A DNA stretch of 28,457 nucleotides from JBHPFQ01 sp042571625 (GCA_042571625.1 JBHPFQ010000006.1:1-28457); one strand, 5' to 3'. Shown: positions 1 to 7,369, counted from the stretch's first letter. The notes: a model not told the origin generated them from the letters alone. Numbers and translations are program-made.

Positions 1-39
1 GCGAGACACTATTTACTACCAAAGAACTTATTTATTATA

Positions 40-87
40 ATTATAAGATAAATTAAATAACTTAATTTATCAACAGCAAATTAAATT
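40..87. repeat. 48-bp direct repeat, left copy
   Basis: This block matches 2214-2261 at 46 of 48 positions, with differences at 61 and 69. The two copies flank the beta-propeller gene in the same orientation. Read on the minus strand, each contains a TTGAYA hexamer followed 17 nt later by TATCTT, or 22 nt later by TATAAT, so it looks like a duplicated promoter block. This left copy would fire out of the window towards a gene not seen here. That reading is inference; the repeat itself is directly visible. Confidence 0.85.
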
Positions 88-89
88 TA

Positions 90-127
90 AAACCCCGTTC
101 CTATATTAAGAACGGGGTTTCTTTTTT
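90..127. terminator. Rho-independent terminator, probably bidirectional
   Basis: A perfect 11-bp stem (arms 90-100 and 110-120, GC-rich core CCCCG) closes a 9-nt loop. On the plus strand it is followed by a run of T from 122. On the minus strand the stem is followed by a weaker TTTAAATTTAATT tract. It lies just beyond the stop codon of the minus-strand gene ending at 150, so it probably ends that transcript and possibly one entering from the left. Confidence 0.85.
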
Positions 128-149
128 TTAAAAAATATATTAATAAATA

Positions 150-2057
150 TCAGTTTACTGTTGTAGCGTCATATATTTGGCCACTATCAATGGCCAAACA
201 ATCCGGATCAGATTGATCATGAGGTACTTTCACACTCACAGAGCCTTGGCATTCTCCTCCATTTCCGTCGGTGACAATAAAATTAATAACATAGACTCTT
301 CCATCATAGAGCCCCGCTCTTTCACTCCTTACAATGGCGGTATCGGTTCCAATCCCCCAAGCATCAGGAGAATGTTTTTCACCACCTGAACTTATTTCGG
401 TAGTTGATTCATCTGAAGTAATTGAAGTTACTTCAATTGTAATAACATCCCCATCAGGATCATATATCCCTAAAATATCAATTATAACTTCTTTATGGTT
501 AGGCGACCATAAACAATCAATACTTGGGTATGCTCCAGAACAATCTGGAGGTAAATTTTTAGACTCAACAGTCAAGTCATAAAGAATTGGAGAATCGTCA
601 GTTTGTGTTTGAAGTTTTGCTTCAATTTCTATATATTGCCCATCAGGAGTTGCATTAAGCAACATTCCATTTGCAACATCTTCCCATGCGGACCATGTTA
701 TTAAATCATTTGAACTTCTTGCTTTAACAGTGACAGCTGTTTCGTCTGGCTCATTACTTGTCCAAGAAACAAATCCCCACGGCATATCTAACTCTCCACT
801 ATCATGAATTACATTCCAAGACCCGATTTTAGTCGTAATATTCCGTGAGATTATCCCAGTCATATCAGAATAACTATAATGTTGTCCAACCCCTGTACCA
901 TTCATTCCTATTGTTAAAACAGAAAGGTCTATGCTATCAGAAGCTGGATCTATCCGATGAAGATACCCATCAGTGTAATTGCACGCCCAAACTTTCCCAT
1001 CAGCATCAACAGCCGCGCCAGTAGAATACCCAGATGTACCTAAATCAATAGTCGCTTTAATAGTAGTTAGATCATTACTGATTCTACTTATCTGAGTAAC
1101 AAGACTATTTACAGCCCAAACATCGCCGTCTTCAGTAACACATAACCCGCGTGTATATGCGTCACCCTGAGCACCATAGTTTAATATGGTTGCTGTACTA
1201 ACGTCTATTTTTGCTATCTTACCTTGACCCCATCCAGCAACAAACAGATTATCGTTATTGTCGATTCCTAACCCGTAGGATGTGATGGTCAAATCAACCT
1301 TCTGGATAATTTTGGCAACCGTATCAATTCTAAGAACATAATTGCTTAAGCAAGAAGACCATAAATATCCGTTTCCATCCACTACAGCTCCATAAGAGCG
1401 ATAAGGATAAATATCTATAGTATCCTTAATAACACCTGTTTCTCCATCAATATGAAAAAATTTATTCCTACTAAGCGTATATGTTCCAACCCACAAGTCA
1501 CCGTTTGCGTCAATAGCGATTCCTCTTGGACCGCCACCAACAAACACCTCGAAGATCACGCATTCATCCTCCCACCACGGAAGGATTTCAGCGCCAGTTA
1601 TCACTCCATCATCATTTAAATCCCTTGATGTTTCGCAAGTTGTATTGCCGTTCCGGTCTTCCCATTGTCCTGCTTCATAAAGCCCGATTTTTACAACTGT
1701 GCCAGTATTTCGATTTCCAAACCATACATTACCATTTTGATCAACAGTGGTTCTTGACGGATTTCCACTTGATGTTGGACCAGTCCTGTATCTGGCTATC
1801 TCCTTTCCTGTTTCTGTATTATATTTAGAAACCGTGCCCTCGTTAGAGTTTGGCACCCAAATAAATGGCAAAGTCACATTCTCCTTAGAGAGCTGTAATT
1901 GATCATGCACCGTATCATGCTCCACCCCAACAAGAATCCCTTCATCAAAATCAGAATCCAAAGTATACGTTCTTGCAATTGCTCCCCCAGACAAGAACAA
2001 AAATATAATAACAGACACCAAAATACAAATTTTTGTTTTTAAAATTTTATTACTCAT
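150..2057 (-). CDS. Secreted beta-propeller (NHL/Vgb-like) protein with C-terminal Ig-like domain
   Basis: This is a 635-residue exported protein. Residues 1-28 form a signal peptide (Lys-rich start, hydrophobic core, then GGAIAR). From about 60 to 405 there are repeated blades of the pattern VDxNGxVWxGN, typical of NHL or virginiamycin-lyase-like propellers. An insertion near 140-167 carries DLNDDGVITGAE, an EF-hand or dockerin-like calcium loop. Residues from about 505 contain WSPNH and, near the end, DGRVY and VPHDQ, matching a domain common at the ends of bacterial secreted proteins. No sortase motif or C-terminal membrane anchor is seen. The start is supported by AGGAG five bases upstream of the ATG. 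The gene stands alone between a promoter-like repeat and a terminator. It is probably a structural or adhesive surface protein. Lyase activity cannot be claimed from the blades alone. Confidence 0.85.
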   Translation of the reverse strand: MSNKILKTKICILVSVIIFLFLSGGAIARTYTLDSDFDEGILVGVEHDTVHDQLQLSKENVTLPFIWVPNSNEGTVSKYNTETGKEIARYRTGPTSSGNPSRTTVDQNGNVWFGNRNTGTVVKIGLYEAGQWEDRNGNTTCETSRDLNDDGVITGAEILPWWEDECVIFEVFVGGGPRGIAIDANGDLWVGTYTLSRNKFFHIDGETGVIKDTIDIYPYRSYGAVVDGNGYLWSSCLSNYVLRIDTVAKIIQKVDLTITSYGLGIDNNDNLFVAGWGQGKIAKIDVSTATILNYGAQGDAYTRGLCVTEDGDVWAVNSLVTQISRISNDLTTIKATIDLGTSGYSTGAAVDADGKVWACNYTDGYLHRIDPASDSIDLSVLTIGMNGTGVGQHYSYSDMTGIISRNITTKIGSWNVIHDSGELDMPWGFVSWTSNEPDETAVTVKARSSNDLITWSAWEDVANGMLLNATPDGQYIEIEAKLQTQTDDSPILYDLTVESKNLPPDCSGAYPSIDCLWSPNHKEVIIDILGIYDPDGDVITIEVTSITSDESTTEISSGGEKHSPDAWGIGTDTAIVRSERAGLYDGRVYVINFIVTDGNGGECQGSVSVKVPHDQSDPDCLAIDSGQIYDATTVN

Positions 2058-2218
2058 TTTTTCTCCTTTTTTTCTGTTAAACTACAAATAAACTATAAAA
2101 ACATAAAATTATCTTTTACCTGACATCAATTTACCACTCTCATAGGCATCACCCCCCTTTCTCTTCATCAATTTTCAATATTTATTTAATTATTAAAAAA
2201 CATATATATTATCATTAT
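2058..2218 (-). other. Long 5' leader of the beta-propeller gene
   Basis: If transcription starts from the promoter in the repeat at 2214-2261, the mRNA carries a leader of about 150 nt. It contains a G-rich Shine-Dalgarno-like run (minus strand of 2151-2160) followed by a very short reading frame at 2126-2149 (ATG CCT ATG AGA GTG GTA AAT TGA). Whether this is translated is unknown. No recognised riboswitch is apparent. Confidence 0.3.
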
Positions 2219-2261
2219 AAGATAAATTAAATAATTTAATTTGTCAACAGCAAATTAAATT
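2214..2261. repeat. 48-bp direct repeat, right copy
   Basis: This is the second copy of the block at 40-87, with 2 mismatches in 48. It lies upstream of the beta-propeller start and contains that gene's likely promoter. One of the mismatches makes the -35 element here TTGACA rather than TTGATA. Confidence 0.85.
2219..2247 (-). promoter_or_regulatory. Putative promoter of the beta-propeller gene
   Basis: On the minus strand TTGACA (2242-2247) is followed after 17 bases by TATCTT (2219-2224). A TATAAT (2214-2219) also occurs, but at 22 bases, which is too far. The -35 is perfect and the -10 is weak. The site lies inside the direct repeat. Confidence 0.5.
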
Positions 2262-2270
2262 ATTACCAAT

Positions 2271-2353
2271 TGGATAGGCGGTTATTTTGCTGTCCCGACA
2301 TTCGTCAGGACTAATATTTATAACCAAATTAAAATTTGGATAAATAATAGCAG
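2271..2353. repeat. Twin-hairpin repeat element, copy A
   Basis: This is an 83-bp copy of 3782-3864 with one mismatch (2274/3785). Hairpin 1 is GTCCCGAC-ATTC-GTCAGGAC (2292-2311). Hairpin 2 has a 7-bp lower stem, a 2-base AA bulge, a 7-bp upper stem CCAAATT/AATTTGG and an AA loop (2315-2346). No transposase is nearby. A related but diverged element lies at 14371-14433. Confidence 0.9.
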
Positions 2354-2460
2354 GGCATCGTTGGCTATGTTAGAACCGAGATTCAACAATATGATGGGTA
2401 TATTTATATCCCGGATTTAAGCCCATGCTTTTAATTTATCATATTTTATTCTACCCTGCC
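2349..2460 (-). ncRNA. Possible structured RNA closed by a 7-bp tRNA-acceptor-like stem
   Basis: On the minus strand GGCAGGG (2454-2460) can pair with CCCTGCT (2349-2355), ending in a G-U pair exactly as the acceptor stem of the tRNA-Glu at 3862-3933 does. Inside are an 8-bp pairing AATATGAT/ATCATATT (2388-2395 with 2438-2445) with a nested GGG/CCC, and a GTTG/CAAC pairing. No T-arm or anticodon arm is recognisable, so this is not a normal tRNA. It directly precedes repeat copy A, in the place a tRNA occupies beside copies B and C. A decayed element is equally possible. Confidence 0.25.
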
Positions 2461-2586
2461 ACTCGCTATTGTTTTAATCCAAAAAATTACAAGACTCTGA
2501 TGCGTTGCAGAAATTTAGGGTTTCGGCGAACCGCTATCCCGTGAGACCGGTTGCATTAGCCTAATCCCGAATTTATTCTATCATAT
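2461..2586. other. Intergenic stretch without a gene
   Basis: No convincing reading frame or start signal is seen. The stretch is more GC-rich than its surroundings near 2515-2560 and contains small inverted repeats. It may be decayed coding or repeat sequence. I do not recognise it. Confidence 0.4.
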
Positions 2587-2627
2587 CTCAAAAAGAAAAA
2601 CGAGGCGCAACATTTGTCACACCTCGT
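2587..2627 (-). terminator. Rho-independent terminator of the 297-residue gene
   Basis: On the minus strand ACGAGG (2622-2627) pairs with CCTCGT (2600-2605), with further imperfect pairing inside. The stem is followed by TTTTCTTTTT. It lies about 95 bases past the stop codon at 2722. The interval between (about 2655-2720) is a degenerate low-complexity tract of TTGGTY/TTTGTTY units on the minus strand. Confidence 0.75.
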
Positions 2628-2721
2628 GTTTATCTCATCAAAACAGGAATTAAAAAAATTCCGAGAACCAAAAACCAAAATCCTTGACCAAGAAACAAAG
2701 AACAAAAGACCAATGACCACA

Positions 2722-3615
2722 CTACCCACAAAAGAACAGACCGCCAGAATAATCGCCGCGGGCACAGGCCAATTCGACCCTGCTGCCGAAATTGAGCCCA
2801 TCATCGTTAGCCACGAAGCGGAGCGAATAGTCAGCGGACCGCCAAGAAAAAGCGACTAAGTCCAAACCAGGAGTGTTCAAATCTCGTGCTATAATATCAG
2901 GATACATAATCATTGGTTCTATCGCGCCAGAAAGAACAAAACCAAATTTAGATAAGATTGCCATCTGTTCTCTCTGCGCAAAAATAGAATACCCTTGTAA
3001 TGTATTTGGAAAGAATAAAACAATAATATTTTCGTTTTCCTTTCTATCCCAAATAGACTGATATCCGCTTTCCTTAATAATATTCACTTGTCCAGCTAAT
3101 GTTCCTTTTCTATAATTGTGAAATTTTCTGCCAGGAAAGGTTTTAATATAGCTTTTGCCAACGCCTTCCAGTTGCCATTCTAAATCTCTACCGATATCGT
3201 CGCTATGACGTTTAGTCAAAATAACTGGGAAACAAACTCTTTTCAGAATATTAGCAATTTTAGGAATGCCAGAAATCATCTTCCATAAACGATGATATTC
3301 TTCTTGGAACTGCTTGTCTGTAATACCAGTATCAATATCTGATGACTCGTGTAATAATTGAATACGATTATCAGTATCAATTTTCGGCTGATTCAGTCGG
3401 TAATCCCTGTCTTCATCACAAACATCAAACTCTAAATTTATAGGATCCCATCGATTATACTTGTCAAAGAGCATTTTTGCAACTTTTCGAGTCTCTATGT
3501 CTAATTCATCGCGTAGAACCATCTTGACATTGGATAATCCACCCAGTTTATTACCAACAGCAACCCATTGATCAAAATCTAATTGCTCGTACTTCTTAAC
3601 TTTTGAAAGATCCAT
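2722..3615 (-). CDS. Orphan 297-residue protein, Patescibacteria-type family
   Basis: This is a soluble protein of unknown function with no signal peptide or membrane segment. The N-terminus has the pattern FDQWVAVGNKLGG, followed by a charged helical region. I associate this start with multi-copy hypothetical proteins of candidate-phyla genomes, but could not verify that by search. The last 45 residues (SWRSADYSLRF, GSRVELACARGDYSGG) are rich in aromatics, Ser, Asp and Gly and vaguely resemble lectin/FGE-fold ends. That resemblance is a guess. Bases 2761-2860, encoding this end, are 56% GC, against 36% for 2901-3000. AGGAG lies six bases before the ATG. The gene has its own strong promoter, an upstream ORF and a terminator, so it is a single-gene unit. 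Confidence 0.75.
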   Translation of the reverse strand: MDLSKVKKYEQLDFDQWVAVGNKLGGLSNVKMVLRDELDIETRKVAKMLFDKYNRWDPINLEFDVCDEDRDYRLNQPKIDTDNRIQLLHESSDIDTGITDKQFQEEYHRLWKMISGIPKIANILKRVCFPVILTKRHSDDIGRDLEWQLEGVGKSYIKTFPGRKFHNYRKGTLAGQVNIIKESGYQSIWDRKENENIIVLFFPNTLQGYSIFAQREQMAILSKFGFVLSGAIEPMIMYPDIIARDLNTPGLDLVAFSWRSADYSLRFVANDDGLNFGSRVELACARGDYSGGLFFCG

Positions 3616-3670
3616 GATTTTCTCCTCTCAGGCTATGTCTGAAAAAGTCTTTTGCCTCTCCCCGAGACAT
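3596..3670 (-). CDS. Possible 24-codon upstream ORF overlapping the 297-residue gene
   Basis: An ATG at 3668-3670 is preceded by GGGAGGA at good spacing. It opens a 24-codon frame (MSRGEAKDFFRH at its start) ending in TAA at 3596-3598, 20 bases inside the downstream gene and in a different frame. Its start codon lies inside the left arm of an 8-bp stem (CTATGTCT/AGACATAG). The arrangement fits translational coupling or a leader peptide. Translation is not proven. Confidence 0.35.
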   Translation of the reverse strand: MSRGEAKDFFRHSLRGENHGSFKS

Positions 3671-3672
3671 AG
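3633..3672 (-). promoter_or_regulatory. Leader hairpin upstream of the 297-residue gene
   Basis: A perfect 8-bp inverted repeat (3633-3640 and 3665-3672) closes a 24-nt loop in the 5' leader. It sits between the Shine-Dalgarno of the upstream ORF and that of the main gene. It could control access to the upstream start codon. Confidence 0.5.
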
Positions 3673-3699
3673 GATCCTCCCACTATGAAAGGATAGTTT

Positions 3700-3728
3700 A
3701 TTTTATCAGATTATATTAAAAAAGTCAA
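3700..3728 (-). promoter_or_regulatory. Sigma-70-type promoter of the 297-residue gene
   Basis: TTGACT (3723-3728) and TAAAAT (3700-3705) on the minus strand are separated by 17 bases. Each hexamer matches consensus at 5 of 6 positions. The predicted transcript starts near 3693, giving a leader of about 78 nt. Confidence 0.8.
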
Positions 3729-3781
3729 GTTTTTAGGTCTAAAGTTCTAACCGTCCACGTCCCCTATTGAAAATAATCGCA

Positions 3782-3864
3782 TGGGTAGGCGGTTATTTTG
3801 CTGTCCCGACATTCGTCAGGACTAATATTTATAACCAAATTAAAATTTGGATAAATAATAGCAG
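3782..3864. repeat. Twin-hairpin repeat element, copy B, abutting tRNA-Glu
   Basis: This is an 83-bp near-perfect copy of 2271-2353. Hairpin 1 is 3803-3822 (loop ATTC) and hairpin 2 is 3826-3857 (AA bulge, AA loop). It overlaps the 3' end of the tRNA-Glu gene by three bases. On the transcribed strand it is therefore the immediate 3' trailer of the tRNA. Confidence 0.9.
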
Positions 3865-3933
3865 CCCTAAGGAGAATCGAACTCCTGTTACAAGGATGAG
3901 AACCTTGCGTCCTAACCACTAGACGATAGGGCC
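3862..3933 (-). tRNA. tRNA-Glu(CTC)
   Basis: The 72-nt gene folds as a full cloverleaf. The acceptor is GGCCCTA/TAGGGCT with a terminal G-U pair, and the discriminator is G. The anticodon arm is CAAGG-TTCTCAT-CCTTG, giving anticodon CTC. The T-arm is AGGAG-TTCGATT-CTCCT. CCA is not encoded. It lies between murF and a repeat copy. Confidence 0.95.
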
Positions 3934-3995
3934 AATTGACCTAATTTAATATAAATTTTATAAAAAGTAAATAAAAGATAAATATTATTCTAGCT

Positions 3996-5270
3996 TTAAG
4001 AAATCAGCAATTTCTCCGCTTTTTTAGGTTCGTCCATAATTTCTTTGACAATTTTTTCCATCCGCATTCTTCTTGAACCCTTTACCAAAACAATATCTCC
4101 TTGTTTAATCTCATCCTGAACTTTTAACTTTGCTTCGTCAGAAGTTGAAAATCTAAATATTTTATCTTTTGGAAAGCCACGTTTTTCAGCCTCGTAAGCT
4201 ATAAAACGCGCTTTATCCCCTACAGTAAAAATAATATCAGCAATTTCAGCAGCTTTTTCCCCGACTTGCTGATGTCCTTGTTCTGTATATATTCCAAGTT
4301 CTAACATATCACCTAATACAGCGATTTTTCTTTCTGATGAGATTTCCCGCATAAGCTCTAACGCCACTATAGTGGAAAGCGGAGAAGCATTATAAGTATC
4401 ATCAATAATATATGTTTTCTTAATTCCTTTTATTAAATTGACTCTACCCGGTACAGAACGAAGCTTAATAAGAACAGAAGAGATCTCCACTAAATTCAAA
4501 CCATAATGCAGTCCTACTGCGGCCGCTGCTGCGGCCGCATAAACTTTTTGCTTTCCAATAATTTTACTAAGTTTAATAGGCATTATGCTTCCTTTATATT
4601 CTATTTTAAAAGAAACTCCAAAATTACTTTTTTCTAAATCATTAATTTTGGTTTCATAATTATTAATTCTTAAATCTGCTCCATAACCAAAACCATAATA
4701 CATTGTTTTAATTTGTTTTGGCAGATCATCTCCAACCATCCTAACTGTTAAATCGTCATAATTCATAACTGCCAAACCATCATCTCCAAGCGATTTTACT
4801 AATAATGCTTTTTCCTCAACTAATTTCCCTTTTTCAGGAAAAAATTCTATATGGCTTGGGAACTCTCCAATAGCTGTAAAAATACCTACTTTCACAGGAA
4901 TAAAACTAAGTAAATATTCCATATCGCCAGGCTCAGCTACTCCCATTTCTAAGATTAAAATTTCTGGATAATTATTATCCCATATAATTGTTAATCCGGC
5001 TTTCAGAAAAATCTTCAACCAAGAAAATAAAGAACTAAATTTCATTTCTGGAGATAAATCTTGTCCTAAAATAGTCAGAGGAACTCCTATCTCATTATTA
5101 TAATTCTTAATATTCCTTCTAACTCTAAACTGCTTTTTTAAAACCCGATAAATAGCTTCTCTTGTATTTGTTTTTCCAACACTTCCAGTAATAGCAATAA
5201 TCTCAGGATCATATTTCCAAATAATAATCTTAGATAAAATCTTTAATATGTATTGAAGAATTTTACGCAT
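3996..5270 (-). CDS. murF: UDP-MurNAc-tripeptide--D-Ala-D-Ala ligase (MurF), N-terminal domain lacking
   Basis: MurF adds D-Ala-D-Ala to the UDP-MurNAc-tripeptide with ATP, the last cytoplasmic step of precursor synthesis. The Mur-ligase P-loop TGSVGKTNT is at residues 28-36, the central motif LEMGVAEPGD near 107-116, and DDTYNASP at 290-297 followed by LGDMLELG. In typical MurF proteins about 100 residues precede the P-loop and form the UDP-binding domain; here there are 27, mostly hydrophobic. The missing domain may be replaced by the hydrophobic start or by another protein. Residues 244-250 are seven alanines encoded by a GC-rich palindrome. The gene follows ftsI by six bases and ends the dcw operon. 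The assignment to MurF over other Mur ligases rests on LEMG and on its position. Confidence 0.88.
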   Translation of the reverse strand: MRKILQYILKILSKIIIWKYDPEIIAITGSVGKTNTREAIYRVLKKQFRVRRNIKNYNNEIGVPLTILGQDLSPEMKFSSLFSWLKIFLKAGLTIIWDNNYPEILILEMGVAEPGDMEYLLSFIPVKVGIFTAIGEFPSHIEFFPEKGKLVEEKALLVKSLGDDGLAVMNYDDLTVRMVGDDLPKQIKTMYYGFGYGADLRINNYETKINDLEKSNFGVSFKIEYKGSIMPIKLSKIIGKQKVYAAAAAAAVGLHYGLNLVEISSVLIKLRSVPGRVNLIKGIKKTYIIDDTYNASPLSTIVALELMREISSERKIAVLGDMLELGIYTEQGHQQVGEKAAEIADIIFTVGDKARFIAYEAEKRGFPKDKIFRFSTSDEAKLKVQDEIKQGDIVLVKGSRRMRMEKIVKEIMDEPKKAEKLLIS

Positions 5271-5276
5271 AAATTT

Positions 5277-7010
5277 CTACTGCGGAGGTATCTCAAAATA
5301 ATTAAATAAATATTCTGCCAAATTTTTAAAAGATGGACTTACTGAATCAGACGCAAATCTAATATCTTTTGGCTTATCTAATTTTACCAGAATAACAAAC
5401 CTAGAGTCAAAAGCAGGAGCAAAACCAACAAAAGTATGAATAGTATCATCTTCAGAATATCCGCCTTTTTCTAAATCAGCAATCTGAGCTGTTCCTGTTT
5501 TCCCAGCTATGCTGTATCCATTTACCATGGCCGGTTTGCCAAAGCCATTTTCTACAACGCTAACCATCATTTTCGTTAAATCTTTAATTGTTTCAGGAGA
5601 TGCAATCTTTCCAGATACTTGAGGTTCAGTATTTATTTCTCTACCATCTGATTTTATTATTTTCTGGACTAAAAATGGTCGCATTAAAATTCCTTTATTA
5701 GCTATCGCTCCAAAAGCGCTAACCAGCCCTATGGGAGTAACAGTTATACCCTGTCCAAATGAGATAACAGCCAAATCAAGAGATTGCCCCGCATAAAGAT
5801 TTAAAAGATTTCCTCTAGCCTCTCCAACTATATCAATCCCTGTTGGCTCATCAAAATTAAATCTTTTTAGAAATTCCACAAATAAATCCTGTCCTAATTC
5901 TTGTTGAACAAAAACAGCTCCAGTATTAAGAGACTTCTCTAAAACTTGTATCATTGTTTGTTCGCCATAAACCTTATTATCAACATTTCTAATAACATTT
6001 CCTCCAAATCTAACTTCCCCAAAATCTATATATTTAGTTAATGGCGTAACCTTTCCATTCTCTATTCCAGCGGCCATTGTAAAAACCTTAAAAACTGATC
6101 CAGGCTCATAAGCTTTTTGAACTGCAGGATTAAGAAAAACATCAATATTCTCTACTTCGCTATACTTATTAAGATTAAAATTAGGCCAACTAGCCATTGC
6201 TCTTATAGCTCCACTTTTAGAATCCATAATAATAATAGTTCCGCTTTCTGCCTTCCATTTTTCAGTCAAATAACTTAATTCTTTCTCAGCTTTAAATTGA
6301 ATATTTTGATCAATAGTTAAAATAAGATCAGAACCATCTATCGCATGTTCAAATTTCTGACCAAAGATCGGTATCCAATATCCGTTAATATCTTTTTCGC
6401 CTGTTAAAAATCCTTCCTTTCCGCTTAACTCTTCTTCATAATATTCCTCAATACCATATTGCCCAATTTTCTCATTATTATCAATCCCTCCAACAAAACC
6501 AATCAAATGAGAAGCTAATGAATCATTTGGATAGTAACGCCAAATCTCATCTGACAATTCTACTCCTTTAGCGTTTAATTCTATTATTCTACCCGCTGTT
6601 TCATCATCTATTTTATTTTTCAATGGCTCGTAAGGATCACCTTTCTTATTCATTCTTTGTAAAATAATTTCTTTATCTAATCCTAATAGTTCGCTCAATT
6701 TGCTAGATAAGCTATCTTTTTCTTCTTCTAAAATATTTTTAGGAACAATATAAGCTTTGCTAAATTCTTTATTAACAGCTATTGGATAGTATTTATCTTG
6801 TCCTTGTCTTTGACTAGCAGACAAATCCTGCGCAAATATCTCCCCTCTCTTAGGAAATAATGTTTGATAAAGCTGATGTTGGCCTTGAGCTAAAGCACTA
6901 TAATAATTATGCTGTAAAATCTGTAAAAAAAATAAGCGAGATAAAATCCCGCAACCGAGCAAAAGAATAACTATTAACAAAAACAAAAGACGCCCATTAT
7001 CATTTTTCAT
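5277..7010 (-). CDS. ftsI: Penicillin-binding protein 2/FtsI-type transpeptidase
   Basis: This is a septal peptidoglycan transpeptidase, 577 residues. A single N-terminal membrane segment (about 8-28) is followed by the dimerisation domain and the catalytic domain. The active-site motifs are S305-VF-K308 (SxxK), S360-L-N362 (SxN) and K504-T-G506 (KTG). The length is normal for class B PBPs. Its position after an FtsL-like gene and before murF matches dcw clusters and favours FtsI over an elongation PBP. The downstream gene starts six bases after its stop. A Shine-Dalgarno of normal spacing is not obvious. Confidence 0.93.
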   Translation of the reverse strand: MKNDNGRLLFLLIVILLLGCGILSRLFFLQILQHNYYSALAQGQHQLYQTLFPKRGEIFAQDLSASQRQGQDKYYPIAVNKEFSKAYIVPKNILEEEKDSLSSKLSELLGLDKEIILQRMNKKGDPYEPLKNKIDDETAGRIIELNAKGVELSDEIWRYYPNDSLASHLIGFVGGIDNNEKIGQYGIEEYYEEELSGKEGFLTGEKDINGYWIPIFGQKFEHAIDGSDLILTIDQNIQFKAEKELSYLTEKWKAESGTIIIMDSKSGAIRAMASWPNFNLNKYSEVENIDVFLNPAVQKAYEPGSVFKVFTMAAGIENGKVTPLTKYIDFGEVRFGGNVIRNVDNKVYGEQTMIQVLEKSLNTGAVFVQQELGQDLFVEFLKRFNFDEPTGIDIVGEARGNLLNLYAGQSLDLAVISFGQGITVTPIGLVSAFGAIANKGILMRPFLVQKIIKSDGREINTEPQVSGKIASPETIKDLTKMMVSVVENGFGKPAMVNGYSIAGKTGTAQIADLEKGGYSEDDTIHTFVGFAPAFDSRFVILVKLDKPKDIRFASDSVSPSFKNLAEYLFNYFEIPPQ

Positions 7011-7030
7011 ATTCTATTTTTTATTTTATC

Positions 7031-7366
7031 CTATTGTTTTATTATTGCAACCGATTTGTCTTTATTCAAATAAATCACTTCACTTGCATCAATTAAATTC
7101 AATGGCTGAATTAACTTATCAAGATTTGCTGGAGATTGACATTGCGCTGACTCTGTTTCTAGCTCTTTATTTTCAAATTGCAAATCTCCAAGATTTTCTT
7201 TTAATTGCCTAATTTGATAACTATATCCGACTAATCCATTCGCTTGAATTAAATAAAGAATTCCAAGAAAAAAAACAGAACATATGACTACCAAGCTTAA
7301 AATAGCACGGCCCCTATTATTCTGATATGATGTATGGATTCTTTTTGATTTGATATAGTTTGTCAT
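7031..7366 (-). CDS. ftsL: FtsL-like septal bitopic protein
   Basis: This 111-residue protein has a basic cytoplasmic start, one transmembrane helix at about 24-44, and then a heptad-like stretch (QIRQLKENLGDLQFENKELE) suggesting a coiled coil outside the membrane. The primary sequence is not strongly diagnostic. Its place between rsmH and ftsI is the standard one for FtsL. It would form the FtsL/FtsB scaffold with FtsI at the septum. It starts three bases after the rsmH stop. Confidence 0.75.
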   Translation of the reverse strand: MTNYIKSKRIHTSYQNNRGRAILSLVVICSVFFLGILYLIQANGLVGYSYQIRQLKENLGDLQFENKELETESAQCQSPANLDKLIQPLNLIDASEVIYLNKDKSVAIIKQ

Positions 7367-7369
7367 AAT

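Noticed and set aside
2126..2149. Leader peptide of seven codons before the beta-propeller gene
   Set aside because: The G-rich run is too close to the first ATG, and the frame is too short to judge. It is mentioned only within the leader entry.
2556..2804. 82-codon minus-strand frame, and an 81-codon plus-strand frame at 2614-2859
   Set aside because: Both overlap the GC-rich end of the 297-residue gene in other frames and run through the terminator and a low-complexity tract. They have no plausible start signal or family resemblance.
2722..2860. Calling a diversity-generating retroelement
   Set aside because: Only a GC step and a lectin-like impression support it. There is no reverse transcriptase and no second copy of the segment in the window, so it is left as a hypothesis.
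2271..3864. Insertion sequence bounded by the two 83-bp repeat copies
   Set aside because: The copies are direct repeats around the 297-residue gene, but no transposase, recombinase, target-site duplication or terminal inverted repeat is visible.
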